This document shows positions 7,418-13,934 of a stretch of DNA of 13,934 nucleotides, piece by piece. Numbering within the stretch: position 1 is the stretch's first letter; every line of letters begins with the position of its first letter. A program made the position numbers and the translations under genes. The stretch is from Spirochaeta sp. (GTDB lineage: Bacteria; Spirochaetota; Spirochaetia; DSM-27196; Alkalispirochaetaceae), in assembly GCA_027859055.1 (NCBI GenBank), contig JAQIBO010000398.1, forward strand, positions 1 to 13,934. Direction: 5' to 3'. Under the pieces are notes generated by a model that was not told the origin of the DNA, searched no databases, and saw only the letters and a program-made list of their open reading frames with translations.

Positions 7418-8239
7418 ATGAATCTGTTTGACATGTTCCGGGACAGCGGGTCCAACGAGGAGGTGTTTTCGTCGGTGCTCACCTACCTGCTGGACCGGTT
7501 TGAAACTCACGGACTGGGAACGCTGATACGGGATCGAGTGATGGACGCGTTGCCCAATGAAGACGCCGGAAGTCTTCAGGCCACGTTCCATCCGGGTGAG
7601 CGTGGCCAGACCTTTGATTCGGTCCTTAGGGACTTGTTGCAGGACGATATGACCGTCAGGATACCGCCGGTCTCCACAGAAATACGGTGGGTGCTGAAAT
7701 CACTGATCAATACGATCCACAACAACTTCACCCGGGAGCAGGACGTCTACGGCCAGGCTCGCTTTCCCGATCGGAAGGCGTTTCTCGGGAGGCTCCCCAC
7801 GGTGCACCGGCTCCTGTTCGAGTATCTCGAGGAGAAATCCGGCGGTCGACGGAACGTGAGCACACGCAACACGTCAATCAGTTTTCCGGGACCCGGAACA
7901 GACACCCTGTTCCGGGTCCTGACGTTGAAGAACTTCCGACAGACCGCCGCTGAGATCATCGAGACCGATTACGCAGACACGCTGATCATGGAGCTCGATG
8001 AGACGACCTGGGCCCTGGACGACACTATGAAGGACACGCTGGCAGCCATTTTCAAGGGTACCGCCCACGTTGCCTTCCACCAGTCTCATCCCAACGGCAG
8101 GAACGATGAGAAAGCAACCTGGATTCTCTTCGGTGAGGGGATCGACACCGAGACTCTCCCCCGGGTGAAGACGCAGATCGACAAGTTCTGGGTCCTTGCC
8201 GAAGAGCGGTTTCGGGCCTGCCAGGAATCAACTGGTTAA
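7418..8239 (+). CDS. Unknown protein, operon partner of the 6431 nuclease
   Basis: The 273-residue protein starts at ATG 7418, nine bases after the nuclease stop, with a weak GAAGAG ribosome-binding site, so coupling to the upstream gene is likely. The family is not recognised. Its N-terminus (NEEVFSSVLTYLLDRFETHGLG, residues about 13-34) closely resembles the first helix of several PD-(D/E)XK families, where an acidic residue and a HGLG-type turn precede the core. No D-(E/D)xK core follows, however; the rest is mixed helical with charged segments. It may be a degenerate nuclease, a structural subunit or an inhibitory partner of the 6431 product. It has no signal peptide or membrane segment. 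A hairpin terminator follows, so it is the last gene of the unit. Confidence 0.8.
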   Translation: MNLFDMFRDSGSNEEVFSSVLTYLLDRFETHGLGTLIRDRVMDALPNEDAGSLQATFHPGERGQTFDSVLRDLLQDDMTVRIPPVSTEIRWVLKSLINTIHNNFTREQDVYGQARFPDRKAFLGRLPTVHRLLFEYLEEKSGGRRNVSTRNTSISFPGPGTDTLFRVLTLKNFRQTAAEIIETDYADTLIMELDETTWALDDTMKDTLAAIFKGTAHVAFHQSHPNGRNDEKATWILFGEGIDTETLPRVKTQIDKFWVLAEERFRACQESTG

Positions 8240-8242
8240 CGC

Positions 8243-8289
8243 ACACCGGAGCAAAGAGGATTCCGGTGTTCTCAAAAATATTATTTTTT
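8243..8289 (+). terminator. Hairpin terminator after the 6431-8239 operon
   Basis: A perfect 8-bp stem ACACCGGA/TCCGGTGT (8243-8250 and 8262-8269) begins three bases after the stop at 8239. A T-rich tract with a run of six T lies at 8284-8289. The T-run is some 14 bases from the stem, so termination may be imperfect. Confidence 0.5.
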
Positions 8290-8327
8290 GATTGACTTTA
8301 TTCTTTAATGTCAAATATCATAGGAAA

Positions 8328-8903
8328 ATGATAGACTATCTTAAAGGTAAACGGTGGAGCGATTGGACTCGTGATGAGCGTTTTTTTTGTTCCGTCCTGT
8401 ATAACCTCGCGAAGGATGATGTTACTCACTTTGCCACCATCGTAAAGGATTATGCAGGTCTTTCCATGGCAGTCTCCGGCGATTGGGATATTGGCTATGA
8501 AGTGAGCTTCTACCGTGACTACCTCTGGCAACAAGGGCTGAAAGCTGCCGCATATAACGTTTCCAGTCAGCGTGCATTTGATCTCTGTCTATTCGGAGAG
8601 CACACGCTCGTCATTATAGAAGCAAAAGTCTATGAGGCGTTTTCTCCTCGCCAAAACCACGAATTCGGCTTTGACAAGGACCGGTTAAACAAGCTGCCTG
8701 GACTGGAAAAGATTGACGTTCGTCTGGTTGCATTGGCATCGTCAACGTACTTTAAAAATCAGAAACACTTCGGTCGCGGGAACACTCTCAATGTGTTCGA
8801 CGGTCGAATCACATGGGAGCAGATGTACCAAGTATACAAGGACCCATTGTTGCGTCAGGCCGACGAAATGTACAAGGCAACTGCCGGCAAGTGGATTCCA
8901 TAG
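8328..8903 (+). CDS. Small PD-(D/E)XK nuclease-fold protein
   Basis: The 191-residue product starts at ATG 8328 with AGG just upstream; a longer TTG start at 8292 lacks a ribosome-binding site and overlaps the T-rich terminator area. The catalytic pattern is Asp85 in RAFDLCLF, then Glu98-Ala-Lys100 in LVIIEAKVYEAF. An N-terminal helix WTRDERFFCSVLYNLA (13-28) resembles the TREERNYAAIFFAAL helix of the 5439-6212 protein, so the two may belong to related families. Like that gene it is A+T-richer than the surrounding DNA. The stop is four bases from the end of the convergent DUF2779 gene. The target and function are unknown; a defence nuclease is inferred from fold and context. Confidence 0.78.
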   Translation: MIDYLKGKRWSDWTRDERFFCSVLYNLAKDDVTHFATIVKDYAGLSMAVSGDWDIGYEVSFYRDYLWQQGLKAAAYNVSSQRAFDLCLFGEHTLVIIEAKVYEAFSPRQNHEFGFDKDRLNKLPGLEKIDVRLVALASSTYFKNQKHFGRGNTLNVFDGRITWEQMYQVYKDPLLRQADEMYKATAGKWIP

Positions 8904-8907
8904 TCCC

Positions 8908-10383
8908 CTACGCAGGAATGTTCTCCTCCAGTACCCGGTAGAGCTCCACCATGGCCAGAGTATCCAACTTGCAGTACTCCTTAAGAGAACGCTCCAACTC
9001 CGCACGTTTGGCTTCGTCGGATGTGCCGATCATTTCTTTCCAGGCGAGCTGAGCGATGTCTCCGCTCTGTACCTCCAGCGCTGCATACGATAACTCCGGT
9101 ACCAGTACGGGCAACACCTTCTTTATCGAGTTCGACCCTCCAAAGGCGGGGTCAACGTAGTAGCTCCGGAAGATAACCAGCAGATCCCAGAATCGTGGGA
9201 GGAACCGGTGAAGCCTACGGCGATGCTCGGGAAAGATCCTCGCCAGATCTTTGATGACTCGCTGCTCGAACGGCGCATTGTACGCGACGATCGATCCGGT
9301 TTCACCGGTGTTTCGGATGAGGGATTCCATCAAAGGCCTTCGGGGATCGGTGGTGTTGGGGTGCAGGTATTCGGTGTGTTCCAGCGTACCATCCTGATGA
9401 AGGATGTGAAGTGAGTACTGGAAGGGAAACTGATCGTACGGCCGCAGACCGTCGTGTCGCGGGATGGGGTCAGCCTGGGTCTCAAAATCCAGGAAGTATA
9501 ACGGGTACTCCAGCTCGGCAAACGCATCCCGTATCGCCGGCCACATGATCTGCGTATGTCCCTCTTTGAAAAGGTCTACGTAGCGACGCTGGTTCTCCGA
9601 CAGCGGAAAGGTGTCAGGTACGTCGACGATACCGGTAACGCCCTGTCCGATGAGAGTATCGATACTCTTTTTGTTGATCCGGGGAATAGTGAAGATTGAT
9701 GGATGTTTTACCGCTGCCCAGCAGTGGTTAATGAAGGGGCAGGAGTAGGGAGCAGTGCAGTGTTTCCCGATTGGCACATCCGGGGCGCTATCGTGGAGCA
9801 GCAGGTGACTGAACTCCCCTACCCTCGGTTGGAGCTCCGGCCACATCTCCCGGACCCGGTCGTCTACCGACTCAATGATGAACAGGTTTGAGAGGTCAGG
9901 ATATCGACACTCGCGGTTGAGGTGCATGATTGAGACGCTTCGTACAGTGAAGCCTGATCCCTCAAGGACATACTTCTGCACGGCGGCATCGGCCACGTGG
10001 GTGTCGCTCGCTTTCGTGGTGCTCTTTACTTCGATAAGATCCCACGTGCCGTCGTCGTTCTTTTTGAGGACATCGACCCTGACAAGAATGTTGTCGTACA
10101 TGAACGCGGGTTCGAAGAGTATCGTTGCCCCCGCTGCGACCGCCTCTTCTGTCTCACAAATGGCCCGTTCGACTTCATAGTGTGGTGTATCGATCAGGAC
10201 ACCACCAGGAAATTCGCGCTGAGCGAGCTCCCCCACTTCGTGGCCCGAGTCAAAGATCCGCTGTGTAGCGGGACCCGGCTCCTCCGCAAGATCCCGCCGG
10301 TGGACCTCGAGCCACAACCGTTTGCGACATTGCAGCCCGGCTACAAAACGTGACTTGCTTAGACGGGGAGTCCCGGAGCTCAT
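8908..10383 (-). CDS. DUF2779 protein: Cas4-like nuclease fused to DEDD exonuclease
   Basis: The 491-residue protein has two nuclease parts. The N-terminal part (about 1-225) is Cas4/RecB-like: Cys19 and a trio Cys209, Cys215, Cys221 can hold an Fe-S cluster, and the metal site is visible as Asp104, Glu118-Val-Lys120 and Gln136. The C-terminal part (about 290-491) is an RNase-H-fold 3'-5' exonuclease of DEDD type: Asp299 and Glu301 in FLDFET, AYNAPFE at 367-373, Asp400, and Tyr470 with Asp474 near the end. All expected catalytic residues of both parts are present. This is the architecture of the known DUF2779 group. The role is probably DNA end processing, in repair or defence; no CRISPR array is nearby. 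The ATG at 10381-10383 follows a GGGA element. It lies downstream of the WYL gene on the same strand, with a 166-base gap. Confidence 0.85.
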   Translation of the reverse strand: MSSGTPRLSKSRFVAGLQCRKRLWLEVHRRDLAEEPGPATQRIFDSGHEVGELAQREFPGGVLIDTPHYEVERAICETEEAVAAGATILFEPAFMYDNILVRVDVLKKNDDGTWDLIEVKSTTKASDTHVADAAVQKYVLEGSGFTVRSVSIMHLNRECRYPDLSNLFIIESVDDRVREMWPELQPRVGEFSHLLLHDSAPDVPIGKHCTAPYSCPFINHCWAAVKHPSIFTIPRINKKSIDTLIGQGVTGIVDVPDTFPLSENQRRYVDLFKEGHTQIMWPAIRDAFAELEYPLYFLDFETQADPIPRHDGLRPYDQFPFQYSLHILHQDGTLEHTEYLHPNTTDPRRPLMESLIRNTGETGSIVAYNAPFEQRVIKDLARIFPEHRRRLHRFLPRFWDLLVIFRSYYVDPAFGGSNSIKKVLPVLVPELSYAALEVQSGDIAQLAWKEMIGTSDEAKRAELERSLKEYCKLDTLAMVELYRVLEENIPA

Positions 10384-10549
10384 CGTTGATATCCCACCGC
10401 CTCACTGTACCATATTGATTTTGAACCAAGAAGAGAGAATGGAATCACTGTACGGTACGCAGGAGAGGGCAACTTCGCCAACACGGCGAAAGATATGGAT
10501 ACCACCGCCCGCCGCGGTGACCGTAATGGCTGCCCCTTGGTAACGCCGG
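10384..10549 (-). promoter_or_regulatory. Gap between WYL and DUF2779 genes with repeats
   Basis: No gene is seen in this gap. A direct repeat TCACTGTAC occurs at 10402-10410 and 10445-10453, 43 bases apart, close to four helical turns. A hairpin TTCGCC-N5-GGCGAA lies at 10474-10490. The hairpin has no T-tract on either strand, so it is not a typical terminator. The A+T-rich stretch around 10410-10430 could hold the promoter of the DUF2779 gene, but no clear boxes were found. Confidence 0.3.
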
Positions 10550-11581
10550 CTACCGATACTGACTGACGATCGCCTCTGCCCGCTCGTTTACCATCTTCCG
10601 CAACTCCGCCGGTTCCAGGACTTCCGCGTCCGGACCAAAGGAAAGTACCCAGGCAACAACATCATCACGACCCGACGTTTCCATCGACAAAACAACCGTT
10701 CCACCTGGATGTTCCTCTATCGTCTGCGTCGCCGACCATTGGCGGTCTCGGACGCGCCGGGCACCTTCGGGAGAGAATCTGATCGAGACCGATACAGGAT
10801 CATCAAGAGTGAGGTTGAAGGTGTGACCGAGAACCACATCGGCATCGAATGCTTCCGGTTCCTCAAATGCTTCGTCCCGCAGGACGATCGCTTCTATGCG
10901 GCTGACCGCGAGGATCCGGACGACCTCTTTCTCCGGTATCGTCACAAACAGGTGTAACGCTCCGTCGTGTTGAAATATCCGCATTGGATGAATGTCATAG
11001 GTCTTCGGTTTTCCGTGAGACAACGCGCGGTAGGTAACGGTACAAGCCCGTCGTTCTACGACAGCCTCCAGGAGGTTGTCGATGACCTCTTCCATTCCGT
11101 CGTATCGCGTTGGATGAAGACTCCCGGAGGTAAAAAGCGACGCAATCCGTTCCGAGCTCCCGGTTGCGAGATACTCCGACGGCATGATCGCGGCGACTTT
11201 CTGACGGACAGAGTTGACCAAACTCCCGACGACGGTGTTCGCGATCACCCGGTCCTGTCGCAACAAGAACATCAGGACGAGAAGCTCCCGAGGCGTCAAC
11301 TTCATGTCCGGGACCCGCAGATTGGGCATCCGGTGAAGGTAGCCCTCTTCCAGGGACCATCGTTTTTCCTTTTCACCATGAAGTTCCTGATCCAGAAGCG
11401 GAAAGTTGAGGGATTCCAACACATCAAACATCCGGTACACCGAACGTCTGCTTACCCCAAGGCCATCCTGAAGGGCCCTGATCGATGCACCACCGGGGCG
11501 GGACAACAGATCAATAGTACGAAGGAGTTTGACGAGGTTTCTACCGTGAATACTGCCTGTATACTTGCCGCCTGTTCCCAT
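10550..11581 (-). CDS. WYL-domain transcriptional regulator (BrxR/CapW-like)
   Basis: The 343-residue protein has an N-terminal winged helix-turn-helix (about 15-60, with SIRALQDGLGVSRRSVYRMF at 33-52). A central WYL-type domain follows (about 180-250, around KTYDIHPMRIFQHDGALHLF, with the WYL signature itself modified), and then a C-terminal extension of WCX type. WYL regulators such as BrxR and CapW control defence genes by binding palindromes, and probably sense a nucleic-acid or nucleotide signal of infection through the WYL domain. The ATG at 11579-11581 has GAGG about five bases upstream. A 21-bp dyad lies 34 bases before the start and recurs before the nuclease operon at 6431, which suggests autoregulation and control of that operon. 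It could be co-transcribed with the DUF2779 gene. Confidence 0.85.
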   Translation of the reverse strand: MGTGGKYTGSIHGRNLVKLLRTIDLLSRPGGASIRALQDGLGVSRRSVYRMFDVLESLNFPLLDQELHGEKEKRWSLEEGYLHRMPNLRVPDMKLTPRELLVLMFLLRQDRVIANTVVGSLVNSVRQKVAAIMPSEYLATGSSERIASLFTSGSLHPTRYDGMEEVIDNLLEAVVERRACTVTYRALSHGKPKTYDIHPMRIFQHDGALHLFVTIPEKEVVRILAVSRIEAIVLRDEAFEEPEAFDADVVLGHTFNLTLDDPVSVSIRFSPEGARRVRDRQWSATQTIEEHPGGTVVLSMETSGRDDVVAWVLSFGPDAEVLEPAELRKMVNERAEAIVSQYR

Positions 11582-11615
11582 CGTGACCTCGTACTATAGC
11601 AGAAATACCCCGGAG

Positions 11616-11636
11616 GTGTGCCGATACCTGGCACAC
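11616..11636 (-). promoter_or_regulatory. Candidate autoregulatory operator of the WYL gene
   Basis: On the minus strand this is a perfect 7-bp dyad GTGTGCC-AGGTATC-GGCACAC, ending 34 bases before the WYL ATG. It is nearly identical to the dyad at 6377-6397 before the nuclease operon. A TATTTC box starts nine bases after the dyad, at the same offset as TATCCT in the other copy. Binding by the WYL protein is inferred. Confidence 0.65.
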
Positions 11637-11883
11637 ATGGTGAGTGTTCTTTATGAACCAGGAACGTGGACAACCCTTCGTGTGGGGAAGCAGACGAACA
11701 AACCGCTTGCCCTTTACACTGCAAGATGCTTCGAAGACAGCTTGTAACACTGTTGAGCGCAAACTGACCGCCGACTCGATGAGCTTGTCAACGGTTGGTC
11801 GATCGAATCCCTTGCTGAACAGCCACGGCCTGTTCACGATCTGTCCTTCCAGAGGTATGTCCGGCAAGGATCGTCTTATTTTC

Positions 11884-11905
11884 GGTTCGAGTCTCCCCGC
11901 CGGCA
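11884..11905 (+). other. tRNA 3'-end-like sequence, possible attachment-site remnant
   Basis: The stretch reads as G53, a T-loop TTCGAGT, then CTCCC and a seven-base CGCCGGC ending in A. These are the exact lengths expected from the T-loop to the discriminator base of a tRNA. The matching 5' half of the T-stem (GGGAG) is missing, so this is not a complete gene. Integrating elements often leave such 3' fragments at one border. No second copy or integrase is visible in the window. Confidence 0.3.
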
Positions 11906-12043
11906 ATTTTGACTTCAAATGCTGAAAGCATTTAGGTTATGTACTCCCTCGGAAGCAACCTGCCTCTCCACCATGTTTATTATGCTCCAGTAAGCGCCGT
12001 CGCCACCAGTCGTAAAAGAGTCCCGGATATGGCCGACCGACAC

Positions 12044-12072
12044 TTGCAAATTACCATCATAACCCATAGTAT
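12044..12072 (+). promoter_or_regulatory. Candidate abiE promoter
   Basis: TTGCAA (12044-12049) and TAGTAT (12067-12072) are 17 bases apart, each matching four of six consensus positions. Transcription would start near 12079, only a few bases before the ATG at 12084, which would make that start nearly leaderless or favour the ATG at 12111. Confidence 0.35.
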
Positions 12073-12083
12073 TCTTGTGTATT

Positions 12084-12911
12084 ATGCCGGAAGTTTACAA
12101 GAATGGCGACATGGACACGTTTTTGCGTTCTCACCCGGTCTTCCGTCTCGACGAGTTGAGAGTGTATCGCTCCGCATCACGCGCTTCCGGCGACCGAAGC
12201 GTGGAGTCCCTCCTTCAATACTATCAGAGAACGGGAAGAATCGAGTCCATCAGGCAGGGCGTCTATGCGGTAGTTCCCAAGGGGGACACAAACTCACAAG
12301 CTGTCGCCGATCCTCTCCTGGTAGCCGGACGGTGTGTGCCCGATGCCGTTATCGTTCACCACAGTGCCCTGGATTTCCACGGTCTCGCATATTCGCAATT
12401 CCGGACCTATACGTTCCAGACCCAATCTACCGCTCGGCGCTTCGACTATCGAGGGACCAGTTTCATTCCGGTGCTCCCGCCCAGCGCGCTCAAACGTGCA
12501 AGCAACGAGCTCATGGAGACAACGACCGGCGAGCGCTATGGCTTGACGGTGACGGTTTCGACGATCGAGCGGACCCTTGTGGATGTGATCAACACACCCA
12601 GGTGGTCTGGAAGCTGGGAAGAAATCTGGCGATCACTGGACTCCCTTGAATATGTCGACCCTGCGCGGATGGTGCCATACCTGCGTGCTCTTGGTAACGC
12701 CACGACTGCGGCGCGGGTCGGTTGGTTCCTGGACTCTCACCGGGAGCAACTCATGATCGAGGAGGCGCAGTTGCAGGAGATCCATACGCTGCAACCGACC
12801 AAGCCCGTCTACTTCGACCGCACCTACTCAGGACCAACTCGGTTTGTGCCGGATTGGAACCTGGTTGTTCCGGTGTACGTCGCCGATACCGGCTGGGAGG
12901 AGCCGACGTGA
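12084..12911 (+). CDS. abiEi: Type IV toxin-antitoxin system antitoxin AbiEi
   Basis: The protein has about 275 residues from the ATG at 12084, or 266 from the ATG at 12111; neither has a clear ribosome-binding site. It shows the AbiEi layout. An N-terminal winged helix-turn-helix comes first (FLRSHPVFRLDEL through YYQRTGRIESIRQGVYAVVP). The C-terminal antitoxin domain has the VHHSALDFHGLAYS segment and the TVSTIERTLVDVINTP segment. AbiEi represses its own operon and counteracts the AbiEii nucleotidyltransferase without forming a stable complex, as known for type IV systems. Its stop overlaps the abiEii start (GTGA, 12908-12911), so the two are translationally coupled. The family reading is strong; the exact start is not. 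Confidence 0.87.
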   Translation: MPEVYKNGDMDTFLRSHPVFRLDELRVYRSASRASGDRSVESLLQYYQRTGRIESIRQGVYAVVPKGDTNSQAVADPLLVAGRCVPDAVIVHHSALDFHGLAYSQFRTYTFQTQSTARRFDYRGTSFIPVLPPSALKRASNELMETTTGERYGLTVTVSTIERTLVDVINTPRWSGSWEEIWRSLDSLEYVDPARMVPYLRALGNATTAARVGWFLDSHREQLMIEEAQLQEIHTLQPTKPVYFDRTYSGPTRFVPDWNLVVPVYVADTGWEEPT

Positions 12912-13876
12912 CACTATCTCTTGAGCGGGTGCAACAGGTGGCTTCGGGAGCCGGTTTCAACGCTGCCACGGTTGAGAAGGTGATCCATCTTATGAACCTC
13001 CTGGAAGCAATAGAAGGTCACCCAGTGTTGCGGGGAAAGTTCGCTCTAAAAGGAGGGACCGCTCTTAACCTGTTCGTCTTCTCTCTTCCGCGATTGTCGG
13101 TAGATATCGATCTCAATCTTGTCGAGCCCCTGTCTCGCGACGAACTCGAAGCATTCCGGCCCAGTTTTGGGCAAGCGTTCGAAGCAGTGTTCCGACGAGA
13201 AGGGTTCACGATTCGCAAATCTCCGACCGAGCACGCCGGTGGGAAATGGCGCCTGGGTTACCGATCTGTCGTGGGCGCTACGTCGAACCTCGAAGTTGAC
13301 GTCAATTACGTTCTACGCCAACCGCTCTGGGAACCCGAGGTGAGGGATTCGGCGAGACTCGGCCAATACGCTGCCAGGAATGTACGCGTACTTTCCGAGG
13401 CAGAACTCGCCGGTGGAAAACTCGCCGCGTTGTTCTCTCGCGTCCAAGCGAGAGATCTTTTTGACGCCCACCAATTGCTCACGAAGAGAGACCTTGACCG
13501 GGAGCGATTGCGCGTCGCCTTTGTTGTGTACGGAGGTTTCAACCGTGTCGACTGGCGCACCATAGACCTCGACCGACTCGACCTCAATCCGACGGACGTT
13601 GAGCGAATGCTCATGCCCACCGTACAGCCGAGCATCGTCAATGAGGCCGGAGGTTCATCCATCTGGATAGACAAGATGGTCGCGGAGACAAGGGAGCGAC
13701 TTGCCGGATTCGTCCCGCTGGGCGATGCCGATCTGAGTTTCCTGGATGAGTTGTTGGACCGAGGCGAGATACGGGCCGAGCGCCTTACTGCCGACCCGGC
13801 CCTGCAAGAAAGGATTCGGTCGCACCCGATGCTGAACTGGAAGGCACTCAACGTCCGCAAGCATCGCGAATTGTAG
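12908..13876 (+). CDS. abiEii: Type IV toxin AbiEii, nucleotidyltransferase
   Basis: The start is GTG at 12908, in a 4-base overlap with the antitoxin stop, giving 322 residues; the open frame upstream of it lies inside abiEi and is not used. The nucleotidyltransferase signature is intact: KGGT at 48-51, Asp66-Ile-Asp68 in SVDIDLN, and the third acidic residue Asp131 in LEVDVNY. The downstream block ELAGGKLAALFSRVQARDLFD (166-186) matches the conserved Lys and Arg-Asp region of this family. AbiEii-type toxins transfer nucleotides to RNA, for example tRNA acceptor ends in MenT homologues, and so halt growth, which aborts phage infection. The target here is inferred from the family only. Confidence 0.92.
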   Translation: MTLSLERVQQVASGAGFNAATVEKVIHLMNLLEAIEGHPVLRGKFALKGGTALNLFVFSLPRLSVDIDLNLVEPLSRDELEAFRPSFGQAFEAVFRREGFTIRKSPTEHAGGKWRLGYRSVVGATSNLEVDVNYVLRQPLWEPEVRDSARLGQYAARNVRVLSEAELAGGKLAALFSRVQARDLFDAHQLLTKRDLDRERLRVAFVVYGGFNRVDWRTIDLDRLDLNPTDVERMLMPTVQPSIVNEAGGSSIWIDKMVAETRERLAGFVPLGDADLSFLDELLDRGEIRAERLTADPALQERIRSHPMLNWKALNVRKHREL

Positions 13877-13910
13877 AAGGGTCTCGGTTTTTGGTGTCTG
13901 TCGCCTTCTT

Positions 13911-13932
13911 TCTGAGACAGATTGTCCTCAGA
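13911..13932 (+). terminator. Hairpin after abiEii
   Basis: An inverted repeat (TCTGAG at 13911-13916, CTCAGA at 13927-13932) can form, with GACA/TGTC inside it, a stem of nine pairs with one bulged base and a three-base loop. It lies 34 bases after the abiEii stop. The window ends two bases later, so a T-tract cannot be checked. Confidence 0.35.
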
Positions 13933-13934
13933 TC

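Larger units (their letters stand above)
11582..12083. other. Gene-poor gap between WYL gene and abiE
   Basis: About 500 bases without a convincing gene. It holds the WYL operator (11616-11636), a tRNA-3'-end-like stretch (11884-11905), a small A+T-rich dyad AAATGCT-GAA-AGCATTT (11917-11933), and a candidate abiE promoter (12044-12072). A minus-strand open frame (11541-11918) spans much of the first part but overlaps the WYL start and lacks recognisable content. The region may be a junction between two insertions. Confidence 0.4.

Noticed and set aside
8292..8327. TTG start for the small nuclease at 8328
   Set aside because: It falls directly after the terminator T-tract without a ribosome-binding site; the ATG at 8328 is the simpler choice.
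10474..10490. Hairpin as an intrinsic terminator of the WYL gene
   Set aside because: The stem is only six pairs and no T-run follows it on the minus strand.
11593..11598. TATAGT as the -10 box of the WYL gene
   Set aside because: Transcription would begin at or after the ribosome-binding site at 11585-11590, leaving no leader to carry it.
11541..11918. Minus-strand frame of 125 codons upstream of the WYL gene
   Set aside because: It overlaps the WYL start, its operator and the tRNA-like stretch, has no ribosome-binding site that I can see and no recognisable family. A small remnant gene cannot be fully excluded.
12722..12907. Longer start for abiEii
   Set aside because: This part lies wholly inside the well-supported abiEi frame; the GTG at 12908 gives the usual 4-base overlap and a normal N-terminus.

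Overview
The window is an accessory defence island from a bacterium of moderate G+C. Alternative start codons are frequent (GTG, TTG) and the genes are closely packed. The species cannot be fixed from the sequence. The IS3-type transposase at the left edge and the general protein style remind me of environmental spirochaetes, but that is only an impression. No rRNA, complete tRNA, CRISPR array, integrase or housekeeping gene was seen.

Left block (1-3657, minus strand): an IS3-family element enters from the left edge and has cut off the 3' end of an unknown gene (59-799). To its right are a Fic protein (879-1970) and a type I restriction-modification methylase subunit HsdM (1960-3579), which overlap and are probably co-transcribed. 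No hsdS or hsdR is present in the window. Next comes a 431-residue protein with an ApeA-like N-terminal region and a HEPN-type Rx4H motif (3658-4953), a likely abortive-infection RNase.

Central block (4954-10383): a cluster of nuclease-fold genes. A diverged 5' remnant (5042-5353) of the large nuclease gene at 6431 lies beside an A+T-rich PD-(D/E)XK gene (5439-6212, minus). An apparent two-gene operon follows on the plus strand, with a PD-(D/E)XK restriction-endonuclease-like protein (6431-7408) and an unknown partner (7418-8239), ending in a hairpin terminator. A third small PD-(D/E)XK gene (8328-8903) converges on a DUF2779-type protein (8908-10383, minus) that fuses a Cas4-like Fe-S nuclease to a DEDD exonuclease.

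Right block (10384-13934): a WYL-domain regulator of the BrxR/CapW type (10550-11581, minus), a roughly 500-base gap holding a tRNA-3'-end-like sequence, and a type IV toxin-antitoxin pair abiEi/abiEii (12084-13876).

The most interesting observation is a near-identical 21-bp dyad (GTGTGCC-N7-GGCACA[C/G]). One copy lies 34 nt before the WYL gene. The other lies 33 nt before the nuclease operon at 6431, about 4 to 5 kb away. This suggests that the WYL protein regulates itself and the two-gene nuclease operon, which would make regulator, nuclease and unknown partner one candidate defence system, possibly with the DUF2779 nuclease lying just downstream of the regulator.
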